A stretch of DNA of 21,792 bases, from the NCBI GenBank assembly GCA_023248415.1, contig JAHFEP010000015.1, positions 1 to 21,792 on the forward strand, written 5' to 3'. The position numbers and the translations under genes are program-made. The DNA comes from Nitrospirota bacterium (GTDB lineage: Bacteria > Nitrospirota > CAKKRA01 > 9FT-COMBO-42-15). Of this stretch, positions 6,020 to 12,993 are shown piece by piece (the first letter of the stretch is position 1; the number at the start of each line of letters is the position of its first letter). Below the pieces are notes generated by a model. That model was not told where the DNA came from. It ran no database searches and was given only the letters and a program-made list of their open reading frames with translations.

Positions 6020-6085
6020 TCAGCGCCCATCTGCAAGATAAGCTGTAATTGTATCCTCAGTAATATTTATATCCTTTGCTTTCAA
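6020..6085 (-). pseudogene. DUF2442-like N-terminal remnant
   Basis: Starting at a TTG 3 bases after the DUF5647 stop, the frame reads LKAKDINITEDTITAYLADG and then R-stop. 'K.kdv...eD.i.a.LaDGR' is the usual first strand pair of DUF2442 proteins, which continue 'isvPl..fPRL'; here a TGA follows directly. The rest of the domain is gone. Confidence 0.4.
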
Positions 6086-6088
6086 GGC

Positions 6089-6349
6089 TTACGCCGCGCC
6101 TGCCAGACTTATCTCTTCAATTGAGGAATGTTTTCTCCATTTCTTTACAAAAATATATATTACAGGCTGTTCTGGTCCCCTGTTTTTTAAAGATGTCTCT
6201 TTATGCCACTCATTAAACTTGTCTTCTCCTTCAATCTGAAATATAACCAGCGCATTTACTGGAATTTTATCTGCAAATTCCTCATTTTCCATTAAGTATC
6301 TATGAAATTCTGTTGAAACCATTGCCAGAAATTCTGTGAACTTATTCAT
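6089..6349 (-). CDS. DUF5647 family protein
   Basis: This 86-residue protein starts at ATG 6349 (an in-frame GTG precedes it). It has the family pattern FTEFLAMVSTEFHRYLMENE, FADKIPVNALVIFQIEGEDK, FNEWHKE, GPEQPVIYIFVKKWRKHSSI. Function is unknown; such genes often occur among small toxin-antitoxin-like genes. Its ATG overlaps the end of the upstream 50-codon ORF by 8 bases, so the two are translationally coupled from one promoter. Downstream it runs into the DUF2442/DUF4258/DUF2283 remnants, which were probably once part of the same cluster. Confidence 0.75.
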   Translation of the reverse strand: MNKFTEFLAMVSTEFHRYLMENEEFADKIPVNALVIFQIEGEDKFNEWHKETSLKNRGPEQPVIYIFVKKWRKHSSIEEISLAGAA

Positions 6350-6494
6350 CACTTATTGCAACCTTCCAATCACCTTTAACGCCTATTTCTAATTGAACAC
6401 TGAAATAGACAACCTTTCCCTTTTCAGTTTCATAATAGTGTCGTTTTCTTATCCCTTCGCCAAAGATGACCACAAAACCAACTATTTTTCCCAT
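6342..6494 (-). CDS. Short DUF7718-like protein (50 aa)
   Basis: The ORF reads MGKIVGFVVIFGEGIRKRHY, then YETEKGKVVYFSVQLEIGVKG and DWKVAISDE. 'RkRHYYETekGkvv.F.VQLE...' matches my memory of the DUF7718 family, whose members normally continue with a 'RYDtaHgfaHrD' segment. Here the protein ends where that would begin, at the overlap with DUF5647, so it may be naturally short or truncated. A strong promoter lies immediately upstream, and there is no Shine-Dalgarno before the ATG (see findings on leaderless starts). Confidence 0.6.
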   Translation of the reverse strand: MGKIVGFVVIFGEGIRKRHYYETEKGKVVYFSVQLEIGVKGDWKVAISDE

Positions 6495-6505
6495 TTATTA
6501 TTTTA

Positions 6506-6534
6506 ATTGTAGAATCTGAACCAGATAGTGTCAA
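6506..6534 (-). promoter_or_regulatory. Promoter of the DUF7718-DUF5647 operon
   Basis: Minus strand TTGACA (6529-6534), 17 bases, TACAAT (6506-6511). The ATG is only 11 bases beyond the -10 box, so the predicted 5' leader is about 5 bases. Confidence 0.75.
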
Positions 6535-6644
6535 GTCTTTTTTGTAAATAGCGCATACCTGTTATTTAATCTCCAATCAACTTAAAGAAAATAGAGACAG
6601 CCGGAAAATAAGAAGCGCCTATGAAATGTTTTGCCTTGCAGGGC

Positions 6645-6673
6645 TTGACACAAATGTAGGTTTAATGTAGTAT
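6645..6673 (+). promoter_or_regulatory. Promoter of ileS-lspA-rluD
   Basis: TTGACA (6645-6650), 17 bases, TAGTAT (6668-6673). Start is expected near 6680, giving a leader of about 38 bases that includes the ileS ribosome-binding site. No T-box or other riboswitch fits in this short leader. The 110 bases between this and the divergent promoter at 6506-6534 show no further feature. Confidence 0.65.
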
Positions 6674-6717
6674 CTCCTTTTAAACACAAAGATTTACCAC
6701 GTTTACGGAGGCGTTAG

Positions 6718-9528
6718 TTGGATTATAAGGATACATTAAACCTGCCAAAGACAGATTTTCCCATGAAGGCGAATCTTAGCCAGAAGGAGCCTGAGCTCTT
6801 AAAGAAATGGGAAGATGAGAAGCTTTACAAAAAGCTCGCTGAAAAGGGAAAAGGAAAGCCAAAGTTTATCCTCCATGACGGGCCGCCTTATGCGAATGGA
6901 AACATACACATTGGCCATGCCTTAAACAAAATCCTAAAAGATATAATCGTAAAACATAAGACAATGAGCGGGTTTTATTCTCCTTATGTGCCTGGATGGG
7001 ATTGCCACGGCCTGCCAATTGAGCATCAGGTTGACAAGAATCTTGGGCCAAAGAAAAAGGAGCTCTCTAAGATAGAGATAAGAAAGCTTTGCAGGGAGTA
7101 TGCAGAAAAATATATCAATATCCAGCGCGATGAATTTAAAAGGCTTGGCGTGTTTGGCGATTGGAATAATCCGTATCTGACAATGGATTACAAATACGAA
7201 GGCTCTATTGTCCGTGAACTCGGTAAGGTTATAGGAAAGGGGAGTGTATATCGCGGTAAAAAGCCTGTTCTCTGGTGTTTTTCCTGTGAAACAGCATTGG
7301 CAGAGGCAGAGGTTGAGTATAATGATAAAGAATCGCCTTCTGTTTATGTAAAGTTCAAGGTTGCATCTATTGCAGATGCAATAAAAACAAAGGGCGGATT
7401 TAAAAACTATCCTGAACTTTCCCATTATTTCCTTATCTGGACAACAACACCGTGGACACTTCCAGCAAACCTTGCAATAGCACTGCACCCAGAGGTTGAT
7501 TATGTTGAGGCGCTGGTCAATCCCGGCGGCAACAAAGAGGTTTGGGTGCTTGCCAGGCCGCTTTTAGAATCTTGCATGGAGAGATTCGGAATTAAGGATT
7601 ACAGCATTACAGCAGCTTATAAAGGGAACGATTTGTCTGGCATTGTGTGCCAGCATCCATTTATTGAAAGGGAGTCAAAGATTATCCTCGGCAGGCATGT
7701 AACTATTGATGCAGGAACAGGCTGTGTCCATACTGCACCCGGTCATGGTCAGGAAGACTATGAACTCGGACTTGAATATGGTCTTGATATTTATACGCCT
7801 GTTGACAGCAGGGGGCAGTTTACATCAGATGTGCCTGAATGGCAGGGCGTCAATGTGTTTAAGGCAAATCCGCTTATTAATGAAAAAATGAAGGGACTCG
7901 GCGTCCTGATAAAAGAGGAGAAGATCGTCCATTCATATCCGCACTGCTGGAGGTGCAAGAAGCCTGTTATCTTCCGCGCTACAGAGCAGTGGTTTATCTC
8001 AATGGAGAAGAATGAGCTGAGGCAAAAGGCCTTAGAGCAGATTGATAAAAAGATCGGGTGGGTTCCGCCATGGGGCAGGAACAGGATATACAGCATGATT
8101 GAAAACAGGCCTGACTGGTGCATATCAAGGCAAAGGTCATGGGGTGTGCCGATTACAATAGTAAGATGCAGGTCGTGCAATGAGCCTTTGATGGACCAGA
8201 ATGTTATTAACAGCATTGCAGACATGGTTGATAAAGAGGGCGCTGATGTATGGTTTTTAAAAGAGCCGTCCGAGCTTCTGCCAAAAGGCACGACCTGTCC
8301 AAAGTGCGGAAAGACAGAGTTTAATAAGGAAACGGATATACTTGATGTGTGGTTTGACTCTGGTGTGAGCCATGCAGCAGTGCTAAGAGAAAGGCCAGAG
8401 CTGTCATGGCCTGCTGATATGTATCTTGAGGGCAGCGACCAGCACAGGGGCTGGTTTCACAGCTCTTTGCTTGAATCTATTGCAACTGTTGCAGAGGCTC
8501 CTTATAAGACAGTTCTTACGCATGGGTTTGTTGTTGACGGCTCTGGAAAGAAGATGTCAAAGTCAGCAGGGAATGTTGTTGCGCCGCAGGAGGTAATAAA
8601 GCAGTATGGCGCAGAGATATTAAGGCTGTGGGTCTCTGCAGAGGATTATAAGGATGATATAAGGATATCTAAAGAGATTTTGACAAGGCTTGCAGAGGCA
8701 TACAGGAGAATCAGAAACACCTGCCGTTTTCTTTTGGGCAATCTCAATGACTTTGTGCCTGAAAAGGATGCTGTTTCAGATGATGAACTTCTTGAGATAG
8801 ACAGATGGGCATTGCACAGGCTTCAGGTCTTGATACAGCGGGTTGAGGATGCATATAATAATTTTGAATTTCATGTAATCTTTCATTCTTTGCACAACTT
8901 CTGCGTTGTAGATATGAGCTCATTTTATCTTGATGTATTAAAGGACAGAATCTATACATTTAAAAAAGATTCAACAGGCAGAAGGGCAGGCCAGACCGTT
9001 GTATATAGAATCCTAAACAGCCTTGTAAGGATAATGGCGCCGATATTGACCTTTACTGCTGATGAGGTGTGGCAGTATATCCCTGCAAACAAGGAAGAGA
9101 ACGTTCATCTTGCCTCATTTCCTAAAGTGGAGAAGAAATATGTTGATGAAAAATTGGCAGAGAAATGGGACAGGCTTTTAAAGATTAGGGATGAGGCGCT
9201 AAAGGCATTAGAGGTTGCAAGGCAGGAAAAGAGGATAATCGGGCATTCACTTGATGCAGAGGTTTCTATCTATGCATCAGATGATGATATAAATTTCTTA
9301 AAAGGATTTGACCTTAACTCTATCTTTATTGTCTCATCAACAAAGCTCAATAGCAACAAGACAGCCCCTCAGGATGTATTCAAGAGTACAGAGGTTGAGG
9401 GAATGTCTGTTATGGTTGCACATGCTAACGGTGAAAAATGCGAGAGGTGCTGGAACTACAGCGAGACAGTCGGCAAGGATAAAAAGCACCCGACTGTGTG
9501 CAATAGATGCGTTGAGGCGCTGAGTTAG
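6718..9528 (+). CDS. ileS: Isoleucyl-tRNA synthetase
   Basis: This 936-residue class I aminoacyl-tRNA synthetase charges tRNA-Ile and edits misloaded valine. Visible motifs: HIGH at 64-67 (GNIHIGHALNK), WTTTPWTLPANLA at the start of the CP1 editing domain (about 241), WFDSGVSH, the KMSKS loop at 612-616, and a C-terminal zinc-binding module C908/C911/C928/C931 (CERCW ... CNRC). The bacterial-type zinc finger and length match the standard bacterial IleRS. The start is a TTG: GGAG lies 7 bases before it and homologues begin MDYKDTLNLPKTDFPM. It heads an operon with lspA, 11 bases downstream. Confidence 0.98.
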   Translation: MDYKDTLNLPKTDFPMKANLSQKEPELLKKWEDEKLYKKLAEKGKGKPKFILHDGPPYANGNIHIGHALNKILKDIIVKHKTMSGFYSPYVPGWDCHGLPIEHQVDKNLGPKKKELSKIEIRKLCREYAEKYINIQRDEFKRLGVFGDWNNPYLTMDYKYEGSIVRELGKVIGKGSVYRGKKPVLWCFSCETALAEAEVEYNDKESPSVYVKFKVASIADAIKTKGGFKNYPELSHYFLIWTTTPWTLPANLAIALHPEVDYVEALVNPGGNKEVWVLARPLLESCMERFGIKDYSITAAYKGNDLSGIVCQHPFIERESKIILGRHVTIDAGTGCVHTAPGHGQEDYELGLEYGLDIYTPVDSRGQFTSDVPEWQGVNVFKANPLINEKMKGLGVLIKEEKIVHSYPHCWRCKKPVIFRATEQWFISMEKNELRQKALEQIDKKIGWVPPWGRNRIYSMIENRPDWCISRQRSWGVPITIVRCRSCNEPLMDQNVINSIADMVDKEGADVWFLKEPSELLPKGTTCPKCGKTEFNKETDILDVWFDSGVSHAAVLRERPELSWPADMYLEGSDQHRGWFHSSLLESIATVAEAPYKTVLTHGFVVDGSGKKMSKSAGNVVAPQEVIKQYGAEILRLWVSAEDYKDDIRISKEILTRLAEAYRRIRNTCRFLLGNLNDFVPEKDAVSDDELLEIDRWALHRLQVLIQRVEDAYNNFEFHVIFHSLHNFCVVDMSSFYLDVLKDRIYTFKKDSTGRRAGQTVVYRILNSLVRIMAPILTFTADEVWQYIPANKEENVHLASFPKVEKKYVDEKLAEKWDRLLKIRDEALKALEVARQEKRIIGHSLDAEVSIYASDDDINFLKGFDLNSIFIVSSTKLNSNKTAPQDVFKSTEVEGMSVMVAHANGEKCERCWNYSETVGKDKKHPTVCNRCVEALS

Positions 9529-9539
9529 ATATAAAAGCA

Positions 9540-10025
9540 ATGAATACAAAATATACAATTATCCTAATTATAACCCTCCCTGTTATTGTCTTAGACCAGC
9601 TCACAAAATTCTATATACAGAAGTCCATGAAACTCCATCAGTCAATAAAGATTATAGACGGTCTTTTTGATATTACCTATGTGCTTAATAAAGGCGCTGC
9701 TTTCAGTTTTTTGGCTGATAAGTCAGAGGGCTTTATAGTCCCCTTTTTTATCATTGTCTCTGTTTTTGCAATAGGCATAATTGGTTTTCTTTTTTATAAG
9801 ACAGAAAAAAATGACTATATCTCCCTTATTGCCTTTGCGCTTCTACTCGGAGGAAGCATCGGCAATCTGATTGACAGGATAAGGCATGGGGCAGTAACAG
9901 ACTTCCTTGATTTTTATTTTCAGCAATACCACTGGCCAGCCTTTAATATTGCTGATTCTGCAATAACAACAGGGATAGTTTTGTTTTTCTTTTCACAGAT
10001 TTTCTTTAAAAAGAAGACTGTATGA
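9540..10025 (+). CDS. lspA: Lipoprotein signal peptidase (signal peptidase II)
   Basis: This 161-residue inner-membrane aspartyl protease removes signal peptides from prolipoproteins after lipidation of the cysteine. Four hydrophobic segments are visible (about 5-20, 65-86, 93-110, 139-156). Conserved blocks are LDQLTKFYI, NKGAAFSFL, GNLIDRIRHGAVTDFLDFY with catalytic Asp at 121, and FNIADSAIT with catalytic Asp at 139. ileS-lspA linkage is very common in bacteria. Substrates in this window would include the two lipoproteins at 12994-15119. The stop overlaps the rluD-like start (ATGA). Confidence 0.97.
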   Translation: MNTKYTIILIITLPVIVLDQLTKFYIQKSMKLHQSIKIIDGLFDITYVLNKGAAFSFLADKSEGFIVPFFIIVSVFAIGIIGFLFYKTEKNDYISLIAFALLLGGSIGNLIDRIRHGAVTDFLDFYFQQYHWPAFNIADSAITTGIVLFFFSQIFFKKKTV

Positions 10026-10984
10026 TGTCTCCACAAGAGCGCACAGCAAGATTCTCTGCAACACCTGAATACCTGCACACAAGGATAGACCATTTTTTAA
10101 TCAAGCAGGATATTGGCATATCAAGGACATACCTTCAAAAACTGATTAAGGACGGCCATGTATTAGTCAATAATAAAACAGTAAAACCAAATTACAGGCT
10201 CCGCTTAAATGATGAGATTGTTGTTAATATACCCCCTCCCGCTGAATTAGAAATCCTGCCTGAGAATATCCCCTTAGACATAATCTATGAAGACAGCTCC
10301 ATTATTGTAATAAACAAGCCTGCAGGAATAGTTGTTCATCCAGCAGGAGGGAATTACAGCGGCACAATTGTTAATGCACTCCTGTATCACTGCAAGGATT
10401 TGACAGGCATCGGCGGCAAGGAGCGGCCTGGGATTGTTCACAGGCTTGATAAGGACACATCAGGCGTGCTTGTAGCAGCAAAGAATGACCATAGCCATCA
10501 GCATTTATCAAAACAGTTTAAGATGCGCAAGGTTGAGAAAAGGTATATTGCGCTTGTTGCAGGTGTTGTTAAAAAGGAGAGCGGGACAATAGAGGTGCCT
10601 ATTGGAAGAGATATTAAAGACAGAAAAAAGATATCTCCAAAAACAAGAAGGGCTAAAACAGCAGTTACGCACTTTAAGGTAATTGAGAGATTTAAAAACG
10701 CAAGCCTCCTTGAGATAAAGATTGAAACAGGAAGGACTCATCAGATAAGGGTTCATCTTTCGCATTTCAAGCACCCTGTTCTTGGCGATGTCCAATACGG
10801 CGGAAAGATTATGAGGAACTGGAATAATATTAATATACCAAGACAGATGCTCCATGCAGAGAGGCTCGGCATTATCCATCCTGCTACAGAAAGATACATG
10901 GAGTTCAAAGCTCCAATGCCAGAGGATATAGATAAGTTACTCTATTTCCTCACCTTCAATCTTGTTCATCACAAGGCCGGTTAG
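10022..10984 (+). CDS. rluD: RluA/RluD-family ribosomal large-subunit pseudouridine synthase
   Basis: This 320-residue protein has an N-terminal S4 RNA-binding domain (about 18-70, RIDHFLIKQDIGISRTYLQK) followed by the RluA catalytic domain. Conserved blocks are INKPAGIVVHP, GIVHRLDKDTSGVL (catalytic Asp143), KRYIALVAG and GRTHQIRVHLSH. It isomerises uridines in 23S rRNA; the S4 fusion and context fit RluD, although exact target sites cannot be assigned. The start overlaps lspA by four bases, so the three genes form one operon. The last 16 codons overlap the 3' end of the convergent DUF1015 gene. Confidence 0.95.
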   Translation: MMSPQERTARFSATPEYLHTRIDHFLIKQDIGISRTYLQKLIKDGHVLVNNKTVKPNYRLRLNDEIVVNIPPPAELEILPENIPLDIIYEDSSIIVINKPAGIVVHPAGGNYSGTIVNALLYHCKDLTGIGGKERPGIVHRLDKDTSGVLVAAKNDHSHQHLSKQFKMRKVEKRYIALVAGVVKKESGTIEVPIGRDIKDRKKISPKTRRAKTAVTHFKVIERFKNASLLEIKIETGRTHQIRVHLSHFKHPVLGDVQYGGKIMRNWNNINIPRQMLHAERLGIIHPATERYMEFKAPMPEDIDKLLYFLTFNLVHHKAG

Positions 10985-12253
10985 GGGTTTTGGAAAGAAA
11001 TATGTAGATTTCTGCGGCATCTTATCTTTAGCCTTCGCAATCTCTATTACCTCTTTTATCCTTGTTGGATTCAAAAAGAAGCAGATGTTAAATTCTCCGT
11101 TTAACGCCCTCTTTGCTGCAATATTGTCATCCTGTTCATAGACTATCTTACCTTCACTGTTGTTTTTTATCTTAAAGACATCCTCAATTATAAGCCTGTG
11201 GAGTATAGATACATCAAGCCTGTTCCATGCAGAAGAATGAGTTTTGTCTGAATAGGCATCTAATGCAGCCTCATTCTTTAATGTTAATAGATAATAGCTC
11301 TTGCTCTTTGGATAGAGCATACCAAAGGCATGCCCCTTCTCTCCTTTTTTCTTCATTTCAGCAAGGAGTTTTTCTCTTGATGATGCCTCATCGCCTGATA
11401 TCTTAAATTCCTCAACCTTAAAATTCTTTTCAAGGCTTGTAAAGTTAATCGGCTTTTTAAAATTGATAAGCCTGTGTGTTGGCAGAAGCATTAAGTTAGG
11501 GTGTTCAATGTTTGCTAAGAATACCATTATATAATTGAATGCCTCTTTTTTAGTTGTCTTTTTCAATTTTGTTATCATTTCATTTCTATAATTGAGCGCT
11601 GTTTCATAGCGGTGATGGCCGTCTGCAATATAGAGCGGCTTATTATTCATAGCTGTTTTTATATGGTTTATTATAACAGGGTCTGATATCTGCCACATCC
11701 TGTGCTGTATGCCTGACTCATCTTTTATATCAATTGCTGCCTTATCCTCTCCTGCAGATGCCGTCATCTTTTTTATTATGCTGTTTTCAGCATCAGGATA
11801 AAGGCCGAATATCTGGCTGAAGGATGCGCCGCAGCTTCTCAGGAGATTCAAGCGGTCATCCCTCGGTCCCTTATGGGTATTTTCATGAGGAAGGAGTCCC
11901 CCATTATCAAGGGAGACAAGAGAGATAAATCCTGTCAATTCTCTTTTCTCTCCATTTACAGCATAGCTGAGTTCATATAAATAAATAGATGGAAGGTTTT
12001 CTCTTACAAGGATGCCCTTGTTAAGCCACTCATCAAAAAATCTGGCTGCCCGTGTATAGCAGTTATTGGATTGGTTATCCTCTGAAAACTGCATTCCAAG
12101 CTCCAGCCTTATTATATTATTTTTATGTTTTTTATAGAACCTATTCTGGTCCTCTGGTGTGATAACATCATACGGCGGGGTTACAACTAACCCGATATTC
12201 CTTATTCTCTCCTTATTATATAACACACCTTTAAAAGGCGCTATCTTTGCCAT
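10937..12253 (-). CDS. DUF1015 family protein
   Basis: This 438-residue protein shows the conserved DUF1015 blocks: APFKGVLYN, VVTPPYDVITPEDQNRFY, LLPHENTHKGPRDDRLNLL, YIADGHHRYETALNYRNE, and the C-terminal FPKPLTGLVMNK. The family is widespread and often annotated 'SpoOJ/ParA/ParB/repB family'-like without evidence; the HENT and DGHHR motifs hint at a metal- or nucleotide-binding enzyme, but activity is unknown. It converges on rluD with a 48-base tail-to-tail overlap. It has its own promoter at 12381-12409 and a leader of about 120 bases with no clear Shine-Dalgarno near the ATG. Confidence 0.92.
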   Translation of the reverse strand: MAKIAPFKGVLYNKERIRNIGLVVTPPYDVITPEDQNRFYKKHKNNIIRLELGMQFSEDNQSNNCYTRAARFFDEWLNKGILVRENLPSIYLYELSYAVNGEKRELTGFISLVSLDNGGLLPHENTHKGPRDDRLNLLRSCGASFSQIFGLYPDAENSIIKKMTASAGEDKAAIDIKDESGIQHRMWQISDPVIINHIKTAMNNKPLYIADGHHRYETALNYRNEMITKLKKTTKKEAFNYIMVFLANIEHPNLMLLPTHRLINFKKPINFTSLEKNFKVEEFKISGDEASSREKLLAEMKKKGEKGHAFGMLYPKSKSYYLLTLKNEAALDAYSDKTHSSAWNRLDVSILHRLIIEDVFKIKNNSEGKIVYEQDDNIAAKRALNGEFNICFFLNPTRIKEVIEIAKAKDKMPQKSTYFFPKPLTGLVMNKIEGEEIE

Positions 12254-12304
12254 TTATTTTCTTCGTTGCTTCCTTTAAGTATTTGGGATGACTATCCTTT
12301 GCCA

Positions 12305-12329
12305 TGTCATTCTGAGCGTAGTGAAGAAT
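12305..12329. repeat. Dispersed-type repeat (cattctgagcg... motif)
   Basis: TGTCATTCTGAGCG followed by TAGTGAAGAAT matches a well-known dispersed palindromic-like motif (ATTCT...AGAAT ends). It lies in the transcribed leader of the DUF1015 gene. Confidence 0.4.
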
Positions 12330-12380
12330 ATTGTCTTTCCACTCAGGGCAAACTCCACAAGGCAATCTCGTGTGTGTTGG

Positions 12381-12409
12381 ATTATAACATCACTTTTTAT
12401 TATTGGCAA
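12381..12409 (-). promoter_or_regulatory. Promoter of the DUF1015 gene
   Basis: Minus strand TTGCCA (12404-12409), 17 bases, TATAAT (12381-12386): a near-consensus sigma70 promoter, 127 bases before the start codon. Confidence 0.75.
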
Positions 12410-12431
12410 GGTTTTTGAAAAAGGGGTTTTT

Positions 12432-12800
12432 TTACTCTCCACCCCTTGCTGCAAGGCGGGCAACCTGAAGTACTATACCTTTGGAGCTATTATCCTTTAT
12501 CTTTCTGAAATATCTGAGAAGCTTGCTTTCATCGGAAGGCAAATAAGGGGTTTGAGCCTCTGCTACCATTAATTGCTTTTCTGGCTCAAAGAAATACGAA
12601 ACAGGAACAGATAAGGCATCTGCAATTGTCTGAACATTCTCCATGTTAAGGCTGTTTGTCCCATTTTCATACCTCTGAACCTGTTGATATGTAACATCTA
12701 ATGCCTCGGCCAGTCTCTCCTGAGTAATCCCTAACGTCCTCCTCCGCCTTTTAATCCGGCCGCCTATCTCTCGGTTTGTCAATATTTTCGCCTTACCCAT
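12432..12800 (-). CDS. XRE-family transcriptional regulator
   Basis: This 122-residue protein carries an XRE (Cro/CI-type) helix-turn-helix at about 11-70: IGGRIKRRRRTLGITQERLA, then EALDVTYQQVQRYENGTNSL with the recognition helix near 37-45, then MENVQTIADALSVPVSYFF. The C-terminal 50 residues are helical (SKLLRYFRKIKDNSSKGIVL) and may dimerise; no ligand or sensor domain is visible. It is divergent from the kelch-lipoprotein operon and shares a 190-base promoter region with it, so it is the natural candidate regulator of that operon and of itself. The -10 box sits 8 bases before the ATG and no Shine-Dalgarno is present. Confidence 0.92.
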   Translation of the reverse strand: MGKAKILTNREIGGRIKRRRRTLGITQERLAEALDVTYQQVQRYENGTNSLNMENVQTIADALSVPVSYFFEPEKQLMVAEAQTPYLPSDESKLLRYFRKIKDNSSKGIVLQVARLAARGGE

Positions 12801-12808
12801 AATGACCG

Positions 12809-12814
12809 ATTATA
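12809..12814 (-). promoter_or_regulatory. Extended -10 promoter of the XRE gene
   Basis: The minus strand reads TGATATAAT, an extended -10 (TGn) with perfect TATAAT at 12809-12814. No good -35 is present. Transcription should start about 2 bases before the ATG. Confidence 0.55.
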
Positions 12815-12863
12815 TCAGCTAAGTTTTTTCATTGCTACCATGTAAAAAGATATACCATCCCCC

Positions 12864-12892
12864 TTGACAATACAATGTATTGCGTGTATATT
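12864..12892 (+). promoter_or_regulatory. Promoter of the kelch-lipoprotein operon with internal palindrome
   Basis: TTGACA (12864-12869), 17 bases, TATATT (12887-12892). A perfect 13-bp palindrome, AATACA-A-TGTATT (12869-12881), fills the spacer: a likely operator. The predicted leader to ATG 12994 is about 95 bases. Confidence 0.75.
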
Positions 12893-12993
12893 TGTAATTA
12901 TGAGCTAATATGAAAAGCTATTTTGAGAATAACACATAGAATTTAGATAGGTGTAACATATTGAAACTAAAAAATAAAAAGGAGGGCAAGAGA

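Noticed and set aside
6535..6717. T-box or other riboswitch before ileS
   Set aside because: The promoter lies only about 45 bases before the start; no T-box sequence, specifier stem or terminator fits.
6866..8291. Long minus-strand frames inside ileS
   Set aside because: They are shadows of the ileS frame with no motif or start signal.
10985..12253. ParB/Spo0J-like role for the DUF1015 protein
   Set aside because: This is a common database label with no HTH or ParB motif visible in the sequence.
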